From positions 1 to 52,650 of the forward strand of contig DATLUM010000009.1 of assembly GCA_035533095.1 (NCBI GenBank): a stretch of 52,650 nucleotides of DNA, given 5' to 3'. Positions 17,438-28,528 of this stretch are shown here, piece after piece (position 1 is the stretch's first letter; every line of letters starts with the position of its first letter). The notes below the pieces were generated by a model, which saw only the letters and a program-made list of their open reading frames with translations, was not told the DNA's origin and made no database searches. Position numbers and translations under genes: made by a program. This DNA comes from Acidimicrobiales bacterium. Its GTDB lineage: Bacteria; Actinomycetota; Acidimicrobiia; Acidimicrobiales; Palsa-688.

Positions 17438-17443
17438 GCAAGA

Positions 17444-17534
17444 TCTGAGGGGGCAGCCCTCAGACCCGGAGCCAGCGGGGCCCCGGGTTTGCTCCGGCCG
17501 GCGGGCCGGCCTGCAATACCAGCAGGCCGGCCCG
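17444..17534. terminator. pair of hairpins in the convergent gap
   Basis: The gap between two convergent genes holds TCTGAGGG/CCCTCAGA (17444-17451 and 17457-17464, loop 5) and a perfect 13-bp stem CGGGCCGGCCTGC / GCAGGCCGGCCCG (17502-17514 and 17522-17534, loop AATACCA). Neither has a T-run, which is common for actinobacterial terminators. They probably stop transcription from both sides. Confidence 0.6.
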
Positions 17535-17560
17535 TGGTCGTCTTGGCGTGAGGTTCCCTC

Positions 17561-18481
17561 CTACACGCCCGGCGCCACCGCGTTCTCCAAGCGAGCCGCC
17601 GCAGACGGCACCAGGTATGCGCGCACCGCTCCGATCAGCTGCTCCACGGGGGGCACCAGGGACAGCAGCCACCTGGCGAACATGCCGTCGTCCATCCACG
17701 CCGCCATCCGCGCGTCGACGAGCCCTTCGAGGTTGCCGCCGGCGGCCTGGGCGCGGATCTCCGGCCAGGACCAGGCGTTGGCCGCGATGCGGATCATGTC
17801 GGCAAGCTCGTCCGGCTTCTCCACGTCGCCCTCCACGCCGTCCTCGGCGTCCTCGCCGCCCGTGGGTCCGCCCAGGTCGCCCGCGAGAAGCCTGGCCAAG
17901 GGGTGGAGGCGGGTCACGTCGGACCACGTCAGAGGCCTCGGTGATTCCATCGCCGCCTCCAGCACGGACGCGATCCAGGCGGCCGCGTGCAACTCTGCAG
18001 CCGGCTCCGGGGGAGGCGGCGTGGCCAGACCCAGGCAGCGCTTGAGGCAGTCCAGCAGCCGGCCAGCCTCGGGCGCCGAGGTGCCGCGGACGCCATGCGG
18101 GCCCTCCAGGTGCCATCCCACGTCACCGGATCGACCCACGACGCAGCACATCCGGATCCGCGACCCCTCTATCTGGGCGAGGTCCTGGTAGACGTCGCCG
18201 AAGCTGCGCCCGTCACCCGACCAGCCGCCGGCCGCGGAAGGGTCGACCCGGAGTCGCCCGGTGGCGACAACCCCGACGGCGACGCACTCGGGCGGCGCCG
18301 TCCAACCGAGCAGCGCCTGAGGTTCGCTGCTCGCGTCCACAGCGAAACCCGACTCCTCGTCATCGTCGTCGAAGACCCTGACCCAGGTCGGGACCCCCTG
18401 GTCGCGCACCTCGTCCCCGAGGGTCTCTAGCAGCTCTTCGGCCAACTGTTGCCAGCCGGAAACCCGGATCGGTTCGTACAT
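17561..18481 (-). CDS. hypothetical protein, 306 residues
   Basis: No family recognised. The ATG at 18481 is preceded by GGAGGTGGAG. The product is acidic, with no signal peptide or clear membrane segment. A first half of mixed strands contains FDDDDEESGF and CCVVGRSGDVGW; a second half is helical and Ala-rich (AAWIASVLEAAMESPRPLTWSDVTRLHPLARLL, shown only in part as a helical stretch), with an acidic linker GGEDAEDGVEGDVEKPDE. The C-terminus has VPPVEQLIGAVRAYL. It stands alone between two convergent or terminator-bounded units, downstream of aspS on the same strand. Codon use resembles the neighbours, so it is a true gene. Confidence 0.7.
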   Translation of the reverse strand: MYEPIRVSGWQQLAEELLETLGDEVRDQGVPTWVRVFDDDDEESGFAVDASSEPQALLGWTAPPECVAVGVVATGRLRVDPSAAGGWSGDGRSFGDVYQDLAQIEGSRIRMCCVVGRSGDVGWHLEGPHGVRGTSAPEAGRLLDCLKRCLGLATPPPPEPAAELHAAAWIASVLEAAMESPRPLTWSDVTRLHPLARLLAGDLGGPTGGEDAEDGVEGDVEKPDELADMIRIAANAWSWPEIRAQAAGGNLEGLVDARMAAWMDDGMFARWLLSLVPPVEQLIGAVRAYLVPSAAARLENAVAPGV

Positions 18482-18675
18482 TCGGCTCCACCTCCACGCT
18501 GTCGTGCTGATTTGGCACTGCGGGGGTGGGTCCGAAACCCCGATATGAGGAGACCCGGGGCGAACCTACCAGCGACGCGCGACGGCCGCGAGCGGAGTCG
18601 CGCCGGCGGGCCGGGCGCAGACCCCCCGACATCTCGGGCAGCGCAATCACGACTCTCGTGATATTTCAATCTGAC

Positions 18676-18741
18676 TTTTGAGGGACGGTCCTGTTTTGAG
18701 GGACGTAGCCGTCGTGAGATGACGCCTGTGTCCCGCAAAAA
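18676..18741 (+). repeat. 66-bp dispersed palindromic element, copy 1
   Basis: Starts TTTTGAGGGACGG and ends GTCCCGCAAAAA. It aligns without gaps to the minus strand of 38049-38114, with 54 of 66 bases identical by hand count. The left arm (TTTTGAGGGACGG) is present twice, 18 bases apart. The inner part folds as GAGGGAC, then CCGTCGT / ATGACG, then GTCCCGC. It lies in the 348-bp gap (18482-18829) between aspS and the hypothetical gene; the rest of that gap holds the tandem repeat at 18742 and, from 18482 to 18675, nothing recognised beyond the hypothetical gene's upstream region. Confidence 0.75.
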
Positions 18742-18834
18742 CCCGCCGGCGCCGGCGCCCCGCCCTCTAAAACCCGCCGGCGCCGCCCCGCCCTCTAACC
18801 CGCCGGCGCCGGCGCCGGCGCCCCGCCCCCTAAT
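18742..18834. repeat. GC-only tandem repeat overlapping the aspS stop
   Basis: Three successive units of 31, 26 and 36 bp (18742-18772, 18773-18798, 18799-18834). Each runs CCCGCC, a variable number of GGCGCC blocks (2, about 1 and 3), CCGCCC, then CTAA. The CTA of the third unit is the aspS stop codon read on the minus strand, so the repeats look like copies of the gene's last bases. Confidence 0.8.
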
Positions 18835-20638
18835 CCGCCGGCGGCACGACCCGAAGGTGCAACTCGGCGAGCTGCGAGGGCAGGACCTCGCTCGGCGCGC
18901 CCATGAGGAGGTCCCTGGCCCCCTGATTCAAAGGAAACGCGATCACCTCGCGCAGGTTCGCCTGATCCTCCAGCAGCATCAGCAGCCGGTCGAAGCCGGG
19001 GGCGATACCGGCGTGGGGCGGCGGACCGTAGTGGAAGGCGTTCCACAACGCCGGAAACGACTCCCTCACCCGCTCGGGACCGTACCCCGCTATCTCGAAC
19101 GCCGCCTCCATCACCTCGGGAAGGTGGTTGCGGACGGCGCCCGACGACAGCTCGACGCCGTTGCACACGAGGTCGTATTGGAATGCCAGCACGTCGCCGG
19201 GATCGGAGGACCGCAGCGCCTCGAGGCCGCCCTGCGGCATCGAGAACGGGTTGTGCGAGAACTGCCACCCACCGTTGTCCGCGTCCGGTTCGAACATGGG
19301 GAAGTCCACCACCCAGCAAAAAGACAGCGCGTCGGGGTCTCCCAGTCCGAGCTCCCGGCCCAAGGCGCTGCGCCGCTCACCGAGGACCGAAGATGCCGCG
19401 TCGGCCGGCCCTACGACCACCAGCACGGCGTCTCCTGCCTCGGCCTCCACCGCCGACGACAGAACCTCGGCCTCTTCGTCGGTCAGCTTCTTGGACAGCG
19501 ATCCTCGACGGCCGTCGGGGTCCAGTTGCAGCCACGCGCCGATGGCGCCGGCCTTACGTGCGGAATCCGCGAACTCGTCGAACCACTTGCGCGGACGCGA
19601 AGCGCCCCCAGGCGCGCGCAGCGCTCTGATCGAACGCCCGGCAGACGGCGCCTCGGCGAAGATCGGTAGTTCGGTGCGGCCGCCCAGCGCCGCGCTCACG
19701 TCCTCTATCTCCAAGCCGAACCGCAGGTCCGGCTTGTCCGTCCCGTACCTCGCCACCACGTCAGCGAATGCCAGCCTCGCAAACGACCCCACCGCCTTCT
19801 TCGTCGAGCATTCCTCCACCACCCGGTTCATCAGCAGCTCGACTTCCTCGAACACGTCCTCCTGGGTCGCGAAGGCCATCTCGAGGTCGATCTGGTAGAA
19901 CTCGCCGGGGCTGCGATCCGCACGGCTCGCCTCGTCGCGGAAGCACGGGGCGATCTGGAAGTAGCGCTCGACGCCTCCGACCATCAGCAGCTGCTTGAAC
20001 TGCTGGGGGGCCTGGGGGAGCGCGTAGAACTCGCCGGGGTACAGCCGGCTCGGCACCAGGAAGTCGCGCGCCCCTTCAGGCGAGGACGCGGTGAGGATCG
20101 GCGTCTGCACCTCGAGGAAGCCCCGTGACGACAGATGTTCCCGGACGACGGTCGCCAGGCGCGCTCGCGCCGCCAGCCGTTCGACCAGCGGGCCCCTGCG
20201 CATGTCCAAATAGCGGTAACGAAGCCGCGCCTCCTCACCCACGTCGGTGTCGCGCTCGACCGGGAACGGCAGCACGTCCGCCGACGAAAGTATGTCGACC
20301 GACTGCACCGTCACCTCGACCTCGCCGGTCGCGAGCTTGGGGTTCACCGTCTCGGCGGGCCGATGCACCACCGAGCCGCGGACGCTCACGACGCTTTCCA
20401 GGCGCAACGACGTCAGCATCTCGAACGCCGGAGAATCGGGGTGCGCGACGAGCTGAACGACCCCGCCCGCCTCGACGCCTCCCGCGTCGCGCAGGTCGAT
20501 GAACAGCAGCCCGCCGTGGTCGCGCTTTGCCGCGACCCACCCGGAAAGCAGAACGCTGCGCCCGGCATCGCCGGCGCGCAGCGCCCCGCATCTCACGTCT
20601 CTGTAGTTGTTCACGGCCAGCGGTCGGGTGTCCTCCAT
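18830..20638 (-). CDS. aspS: aspartyl-tRNA synthetase
   Basis: Charges tRNA-Asp (possibly also tRNA-Asn) in the cytoplasm. The 602 residues match the bacterial type. An N-terminal OB-fold anticodon domain (LLSGWVAAKRDHGGLLFIDLRD) comes first, then the class II core with motif 2 (APCFRDEASRADRSPGEFYQ) and motif 3 (GIAPGFDRLLMLL), with the bacterial GAD insertion between. The start is ATG 20638; NNYRDVRCG follows. A strong hairpin ends two bases before the ATG, and no Shine-Dalgarno sequence lies at normal distance except in that hairpin's 5' arm. The C-terminal stop lies in a GC tandem repeat. Confidence 0.97.
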   Translation of the reverse strand: MEDTRPLAVNNYRDVRCGALRAGDAGRSVLLSGWVAAKRDHGGLLFIDLRDAGGVEAGGVVQLVAHPDSPAFEMLTSLRLESVVSVRGSVVHRPAETVNPKLATGEVEVTVQSVDILSSADVLPFPVERDTDVGEEARLRYRYLDMRRGPLVERLAARARLATVVREHLSSRGFLEVQTPILTASSPEGARDFLVPSRLYPGEFYALPQAPQQFKQLLMVGGVERYFQIAPCFRDEASRADRSPGEFYQIDLEMAFATQEDVFEEVELLMNRVVEECSTKKAVGSFARLAFADVVARYGTDKPDLRFGLEIEDVSAALGGRTELPIFAEAPSAGRSIRALRAPGGASRPRKWFDEFADSARKAGAIGAWLQLDPDGRRGSLSKKLTDEEAEVLSSAVEAEAGDAVLVVVGPADAASSVLGERRSALGRELGLGDPDALSFCWVVDFPMFEPDADNGGWQFSHNPFSMPQGGLEALRSSDPGDVLAFQYDLVCNGVELSSGAVRNHLPEVMEAAFEIAGYGPERVRESFPALWNAFHYGPPPHAGIAPGFDRLLMLLEDQANLREVIAFPLNQGARDLLMGAPSEVLPSQLAELHLRVVPPAD

Positions 20639-20640
20639 GT

Positions 20641-20666
20641 CAGGGAGGCAGGCTAATGCCTCCCTG
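20641..20666 (-). promoter_or_regulatory. 10-bp hairpin directly before aspS
   Basis: CAGGGAGGCA (20641-20650) and TGCCTCCCTG (20657-20666), loop of 6. It lies 22 bp after the stop of the surface-protein gene and two bases before the aspS ATG. It may terminate the upstream transcript (no T-run) or control aspS translation. Confidence 0.55.
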
Positions 20667-20687
20667 CAGGAGGACCCGACTCAGGAC

Positions 20688-22418
20688 CTATGCCGCGGAG
20701 CGCCTGCGGAGCCGGCGGACGAGGGCCAGCGAGAAGCCGCCCAGGCCGAGGGTGCCGACGCCGACCACGGGCTGCCACAGACCACCCGGGCCACCGGTGA
20801 AGGGGAGCTTCGGCGGCACGGTCGTCGGGGTAGGCAGGGTCGGGTTGTTCTGGGCCTGAACAGTCGCGCACGAGATCGGCTGCTGCTGGTTCGAGTTCGC
20901 CTCGAGCACGCCGACAGCCGGGTTGGCCAGCGCGATATCCGGGAGCTGGATGCTGGTCAGCGGGATGTTGACCTGGTTGACGACCTGCTGGGGGATGTTG
21001 ATCGAGCTGTTCGTCAGACCGAGCTTGATGTTGAGCAGTTGGAAGGCCCCCGATGCGGCCGTCCCGCCGGTCGTCGCAGGCGACGAGCCGAACGCTCCCC
21101 CGATGGCGTGGGGCACGGTCTCGATGTCGATCTCCCCGAGGTTCAGGTTGATGACACCGTTGAGGGTGCTGATGATCTGCTGCAGCGTCGGCGTCACGGT
21201 GTTCAGGGCCGACTCCACCGGGCTCACCACGGGCTGCAGCACGCCGAGCACCTGGTTCAGAGCGCTGCTCAGGGTGGAACCGCTCGGCAGCGAGTTGAGG
21301 GTGTTCTCGAGGAACGTGGTCAGCTGCGGCAGCGTCAGCTGGGAGAGCAGAGCGGAGATACCGCTGATCGACAGCGGGATCTGCTTGCCGTTGCTGGCGA
21401 CCGACGACAGCGGCACCTGCTCGTCGATGGCCGGGGTCGACTGGCCGGCGGCGGTGAGTTTGACGGTGAGGATGTCGTCGGTGGACATCTTGACGGTGGC
21501 CGGGACGCTGGGCTCGCCGCTCGTCGTGGCGGTGAGCGTCACAGGATCGTTGACGCCACCCGCGCTCTGGACCGAGATCTCCAACGTCGCCAGGCCGAGC
21601 AGGTTGAACGTGATCGGAGCGATGATGTCCGACGCCTGCGTCTGGATGCCGTAGGTCCCGTCACCGTTGGGTACTAGCGAGGTCAGCGACTTAGACAAGA
21701 ACACGGAAGTGCCGTCGCCGGCGGTGCTGATGAGCGGCGCGCTGTTGACGCCGCTGGATGTCAACGTCGGCAGCCCGGTCAGGATGTTCGCCGCGGTGAG
21801 GTTGCCGAGGCCGTAGGAGATGTCGCTCGTCGGGCACGATGCGGTCGGGAAGTTGGCCTGCGCCTGCCCAAGCAGCGACGACGCGTTGGCGATCGGATCG
21901 AGGCTGAGCGCCGATTGATTGGTGACGCCGGGGATGTTCGGCGGGGCGAGCGCGATCGCCGGCGCGGGGATCGCCTGCTTCGCGGCGGCGAGCACGGTGT
22001 TGGCGAGATTGTTGAGCGTCGCGCCGGTCGTGCCCCCGAGGTTGAGCTGGAGTCCCGCTCCCTCGTCGAATGCCTTCGTCGTGGCCGCCTGCGCAGGCTG
22101 GATGACGGTCTGCAGCTCGGACGTCAAGGGCGTGGTCAGGCCGGCGGTGTTGGTGGACGCCGCGGAGAAACCTTGGTCGAGGCTGTTGATGCTCAGCCCG
22201 GTGATCGGGCTGAGGTTGCCCCCGGTGATCTGGTCCAGTGAGTTGAGGGCGGTGGTGCCGAGGTGCAGTTCGGTACCGGTGGCGTATCCGCTGAAGTTCG
22301 CCTGGCTGAACGGCACCGCGGCGCTCGAGCTCGCCGACGCAGGCGGTATGACGACGGCCGCAGCAACGATGGCCGCAGCGAAGCCGCCAGCGGTCGCCTT
22401 GATCAATGGGTTCCTCAC
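20688..22418 (-). CDS. secreted surface protein with LPFTG sortase signal
   Basis: Start set at GTG 22418, which follows GGGGAGGC at the right distance and opens a signal peptide (RNPLIKATAGGFAAAIVAAAVVIPPASA); the frame upstream to 22487 gives an implausible basic extension. The 576-residue product is rich in Asn, Thr, Leu and Gln, with strand-like and helical repeats but no recognised domain. The C-terminus is KLPFTG, a hydrophobic helix and LVRRLRRR, a standard sorting signal. It is expected to be fixed to the cell wall by a sortase not present in this window. Function unknown; adhesion or envelope structure is a guess. Confidence 0.8.
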   Translation of the reverse strand: MRNPLIKATAGGFAAAIVAAAVVIPPASASSSAAVPFSQANFSGYATGTELHLGTTALNSLDQITGGNLSPITGLSINSLDQGFSAASTNTAGLTTPLTSELQTVIQPAQAATTKAFDEGAGLQLNLGGTTGATLNNLANTVLAAAKQAIPAPAIALAPPNIPGVTNQSALSLDPIANASSLLGQAQANFPTASCPTSDISYGLGNLTAANILTGLPTLTSSGVNSAPLISTAGDGTSVFLSKSLTSLVPNGDGTYGIQTQASDIIAPITFNLLGLATLEISVQSAGGVNDPVTLTATTSGEPSVPATVKMSTDDILTVKLTAAGQSTPAIDEQVPLSSVASNGKQIPLSISGISALLSQLTLPQLTTFLENTLNSLPSGSTLSSALNQVLGVLQPVVSPVESALNTVTPTLQQIISTLNGVINLNLGEIDIETVPHAIGGAFGSSPATTGGTAASGAFQLLNIKLGLTNSSINIPQQVVNQVNIPLTSIQLPDIALANPAVGVLEANSNQQQPISCATVQAQNNPTLPTPTTVPPKLPFTGGPGGLWQPVVGVGTLGLGGFSLALVRRLRRRSAA

Positions 22419-22493
22419 GTAAGCCTCCCCAGCTTCGCCCCTGAGGCCGCCCCTTTTCGGACGGCTGACTATGCCTCTTGAGCGCAAAAATGT

Positions 22494-22544
22494 AGCTGAC
22501 AGGGCTATACGAGGGCAACGAAAGCTGAGCTAAACGGGCTATAC
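22494..22544. promoter_or_regulatory. 17-bp direct repeat in the surface protein/acnA divergent region
   Basis: AGCTGACAGGGCTATAC (22494-22510) and AGCTAAACGGGCTATAC (22528-22544) match at 14 of 17 bases and start 34 bp apart. They lie in the 268-bp gap between the divergent surface-protein gene and acnA. A further inverted pair, AATTCTT/AAGAATT, lies at 22553-22578. They are candidate regulator sites, unassigned. Confidence 0.4.
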
Positions 22545-22686
22545 ATTCCGGAAATTCTTCACCTTTACCTAAAGAATTCTCTCGAAACGGACGAAAACGG
22601 AAGGCTCGCGACCGGGCCGGTCTTTTTCCCTCTGAACGCCCGCTGCGCCAGACTGGGCCGTAACAGTCACATCACAGGAGTCGCGC

Positions 22687-25362
<2,676 letters not shown>

Positions 25363-25383
25363 CCGGCCGGCCGGCCCCGACAA

Positions 25384-26295
25384 CTACGGCGCCGGCGGGT
25401 GGAGCCCCATCGCCGGGTCGAGGTTCTCCTTGACCACCCACTCGAGCACCTCGAGCGTCGCCTTCGCCGGCGCGCTCGCCCGCCCGCGCCGGCGCAGCAC
25501 CATGCCGACCTTGCGCCTCGGTAGCCCGGTGATGGTGACCCTGGCGAGCTTCATCACCCCCTCGGTAGCACCGGTTGCGGGCAGGATCGCCGGACCAAGA
25601 CCCTTGACGGCGAGCGATGCCATCAGCCGCACCCCGTCGAGCTCCGCGCGGGGAATCAGGGTCACGCCGGCGTCGCGGCACGCCTGGTCTATCTCGAGAC
25701 GGAACGCCGTACCGGGGGCGGGGAGCAGGAGCTCGAACCCGTCGAGATCGTTCAGGTGCACGCTGGGTCCGCTGGCGAGCGGGTGATCTTTCGGCAACAC
25801 GAGTATCAGGTCCTCGTCGAACAGGGGGTGTTCGACGAGCTCAGGGCTTCCTTGCGGCAGGTTCACTATCGCCGCGTCGAGCGAGCCCGACGCCAGGTGT
25901 GGCTCGAGGGTCGCCGAGGTCCCGTCCCCGACGACGAGGCGGACCTTCGGATGTCGTTGCGATGCCGCCTCGAGGAGCAGGGGTGCGAGCCAACGGGCGG
26001 TTGTTCCGATCATTCCTATGCGCACGGTGCCCGTCACCTCGTCGCGTAGCGCTGCGACGTCCGACACCGCGGCCTCGATCTCCGACAGAGCCCTGCGACC
26101 CCGCTCGACGACCGCCGCGCCTTCCTCGGTGACCAGTCCGCTCTGGCGGTCGACGAGCTGGACTCCGAGCTCGCGCTCGAGGCGGGCCACGTGGCTGGAG
26201 ACGTTCGACTGGACCGTGTGCAGGGAGGACGCTGCAGCCGAGAAGCTCCCGTGGTCCGCTATCGCTATCAGCGCTTGGAGTTGGCGCAGGTCCAT
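25384..26295 (-). CDS. LysR-family transcriptional regulator
   Basis: DNA-binding regulator, 303 residues. The N-terminal winged helix-turn-helix MDLRQLQALIAIADHGSFSAAAS and the following recognition region (VQSNVSSHVARLERELG) are typical. Residues about 90-295 form the periplasmic-binding-like effector domain (GTVRIGMIGTTARWLAPLLL). It is divergent from the HAD-acyltransferase gene across about 90 bp. LysR proteins often control the divergent neighbour, which would make that lipid gene the likely target. The effector is unknown. Confidence 0.9.
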   Translation of the reverse strand: MDLRQLQALIAIADHGSFSAAASSLHTVQSNVSSHVARLERELGVQLVDRQSGLVTEEGAAVVERGRRALSEIEAAVSDVAALRDEVTGTVRIGMIGTTARWLAPLLLEAASQRHPKVRLVVGDGTSATLEPHLASGSLDAAIVNLPQGSPELVEHPLFDEDLILVLPKDHPLASGPSVHLNDLDGFELLLPAPGTAFRLEIDQACRDAGVTLIPRAELDGVRLMASLAVKGLGPAILPATGATEGVMKLARVTITGLPRRKVGMVLRRRGRASAPAKATLEVLEWVVKENLDPAMGLHPPAP

Positions 26296-26387
26296 CGCTT
26301 ACAGAGATAGCACAGCCAGATGAACTCTTGGTGAGAGCGTCCCGATTTGGCCCCATCTGGCGCCGGCGGGGGGTAGCGTCGTCTCGC

Positions 26388-27803
26388 ATGAGGACGGCCG
26401 CGATCTTCGACCTCGACCGCACGCTCCTCAGGACCTCCAGCACGCCAGCGATCAATCTCGCCCTGTTCTCCAAGGGGCTGGTAGGACGCTCGTCGGTCCC
26501 GGGGCAGGCGCTGTTCATGCGGTTCTACGACGTGTTCGGCGAGACGCTCCCGTCTATGGCGATGGCCAGGGCCGCGGCGCTCGCCGCGCGGGGGTGGTCG
26601 GTCGCCGAGGTCGCCGAAGCCGCGGAGGAGGCTGCCGAGAACCTCGAGGGCATGGTGCTGCCGTACGTGCCCGGACTCATCGAGTCGCATCGTTCGGCCG
26701 GCCGGGTTCTCGTGCTCGCCACCACGACTCCCTTCCAGTTGATAGAGCCGTTCGCCAAGCGGTTGGGTTTCGACGCCATAGTGGCGACCCGCTACGAGTC
26801 GCGACCCGACTCCGATGGAGTCGCCCGCTTCACCGGCAACTTCGACGGCGGGTTCGTATGGGCCGGCGGCAAGCTCAGGGCGGTCAGGAGTTGGGCATCC
26901 GCCGAGGGCGTGGACCTGCGCGAGAGCTACGGCTACTCCGACAGCTTCTACGACCTGCCGTTGCTGCTGGCCGTAGGGCACCCGACGGCCGTCAACCCTG
27001 ACTACCGGCTCCACGCGGCGGCGACCGTCGCCCGCTGGCCGGTGGTCCACCTGGACAGCCCTGCGGGCGTGCCGAAGATCCTGGGGGCGGAGCCGCTCGA
27101 CGTCGTGCGTACCGCGTTGCAGCAGGTCGCCCTCCCGTTCGCACGCTTCGACATCGCCGGCACCGATCACATACCCGCCCGCGGTGGCGTGATCGTGGCC
27201 GCGAACCATCGCAGTTACTTCGACACCGCCGCGTATGCGATGGCCGTCTTCAAGGCTGGCCGCAATCCCAGGGGACTCGCCAAAAAGGAGTTGTTCGACG
27301 CTCCGATCATCGGCGAGCTCATGAAAGCGTCCGGCGCGATCTGCGTCGACCGGAAGCGCTCCGGCCGCGAGGCCTACGAGGCGGCGGAGCAGGCGTTGCG
27401 AGGCGGCGAGGTCCTGATCGTCGCGCCGCAGGGGACCATCCCGAGAGGGGAGTCGTTCTTCGATCCGGAGCTGAAGGGGAAGACGGGGGTGTCGCGCCTG
27501 GCCGCGGCGACGGGAGCCCCGGTCATACCTCTCGGCGTGTGGGGGACCGAGCACGTCTGGCCCCGCTCCGCGAGACTCCCGAACGTCGCCAACATCCTGC
27601 GCCCACCGACGGTCAGGGTGAGGGTCGGCCCCCCGGTCACCGGGCTCACCGGCACGGATTTCCGAGCTGACACCCAACGGATCATGGAAGCGATCACCGA
27701 GCTGCTCCCGCCTGAGGCAAGGCTCCGCCGGATTCCCACCGAGGACGAGCTGGCTCGCACGTATCCGCCGGGCCGGCGAGGCTCGAAGAGCGGAACCGGG
27801 TAG
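26388..27803 (+). CDS. HAD-IB hydrolase fused to 1-acylglycerol-3-phosphate acyltransferase
   Basis: Phospholipid biosynthesis fusion, 471 residues from ATG 26388; an upstream in-frame TTG at 26328 would add 20 residues lying before the conserved strand. Residues 1-220 are a HAD-IB (SerB-like) phosphatase with FDLDRTLL, TTTPFQLIEPFAKRLGFD and YSDSFYDLPLL. Residues about 240-440 are a PlsC acyltransferase with NHRSYFD (the HX4D motif), CVDRKRSG and APQGTIPRGES. The pairing suggests removal of a phosphate and acyl transfer on a glycerolipid in one polypeptide at the membrane. It is followed 68 bp later by a small membrane protein gene. Confidence 0.9.
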   Translation: MRTAAIFDLDRTLLRTSSTPAINLALFSKGLVGRSSVPGQALFMRFYDVFGETLPSMAMARAAALAARGWSVAEVAEAAEEAAENLEGMVLPYVPGLIESHRSAGRVLVLATTTPFQLIEPFAKRLGFDAIVATRYESRPDSDGVARFTGNFDGGFVWAGGKLRAVRSWASAEGVDLRESYGYSDSFYDLPLLLAVGHPTAVNPDYRLHAAATVARWPVVHLDSPAGVPKILGAEPLDVVRTALQQVALPFARFDIAGTDHIPARGGVIVAANHRSYFDTAAYAMAVFKAGRNPRGLAKKELFDAPIIGELMKASGAICVDRKRSGREAYEAAEQALRGGEVLIVAPQGTIPRGESFFDPELKGKTGVSRLAAATGAPVIPLGVWGTEHVWPRSARLPNVANILRPPTVRVRVGPPVTGLTGTDFRADTQRIMEAITELLPPEARLRRIPTEDELARTYPPGRRGSKSGTG

Positions 27804-27871
27804 AGACAGACAGGGCCGCCCCGAGGCACCCCGTGACGCCCACGCACCGACCAACGGAGGTCGAGCAACCC

Positions 27872-28528
27872 ATGGCCGACATCGAGACGACCACCGGGAT
27901 CGAAGCGGAAGAGGAGGCCGCCCACTGGTTGGCCGAACCGCCGCCCCCTCCGCCGGCATCCGACGGAACCGCCGGCGGCGCCGGTGCCGGCGGCGCCGGC
28001 TCGCCAGCCGGACGAGACAGCGGCCTCGCCACCCGTTTGCCAATGGCCGGAGCGACGTGGCAGTCGGCAGCCGCGCACCTCCGGGAGGAGTCGCCGTGGA
28101 TGCTGGCCTCCGCCGGCGTCCTGGTAGCGCTGGCTGCCTACTGGGTGGCTTCGGTGGTCGCCGCGTTCGAGCACGGGCATCACCTCACGGCCCAGGAGCG
28201 GGTCTTGCGGATCTTCGCCCCGGGCTCGTTCGTCTGGGTGCTCGGAGCGATCGTGGCGGTGGCCTTGTTCTCGGCGGGCCGCCGTTTCGAGTTGCCGCCG
28301 GCGCGGCTCGGCCCGCTACGTGCCCCGCTCGCTATGGCCCTGGTCCTCGCCGGCTCGGCCGCCGTGGCGTCGGCGGCGATGAGCGCTGTGGTCGAGCTCG
28401 CCAACTTCGGCCACGGGATCCTGGCGGCGCTGGCCGCGCTGCTCGGTTATCTCGGGACTCTGGTTTTGGCGGCGGCTGCCGCTTGGTGGGCGAACCGCGA
28501 GCACCAGGAATCCGCCGGAGCGCGCTGA
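27872..28528 (+). CDS. hypothetical four-helix membrane protein
   Basis: No family recognised. Start set at ATG 27872, with GGAGG about 11 bases upstream; a GTG at 27833 is possible. The 218 residues have an acidic then Pro/Gly/Ala-rich cytoplasmic N-terminus (1-70) and four hydrophobic segments at about 85-105, 130-150, 160-182 and 188-208. It is likely in one transcript with the HAD-acyltransferase gene, so a role in envelope lipid handling is possible but unproven. Its stop codon lies in the first unit of a short tandem repeat. Confidence 0.65.
   Translation: MADIETTTGIEAEEEAAHWLAEPPPPPPASDGTAGGAGAGGAGSPAGRDSGLATRLPMAGATWQSAAAHLREESPWMLASAGVLVALAAYWVASVVAAFEHGHHLTAQERVLRIFAPGSFVWVLGAIVAVALFSAGRRFELPPARLGPLRAPLAMALVLAGSAAVASAAMSAVVELANFGHGILAALAALLGYLGTLVLAAAAAWWANREHQESAGAR

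Noticed and set aside
26268-28043. Minus-strand open frame of 591 codons opposite the HAD-acyltransferase gene
   Set aside because: It crosses a clear divergent promoter gap and the LysR start, and its product is low-complexity Arg/Gly.
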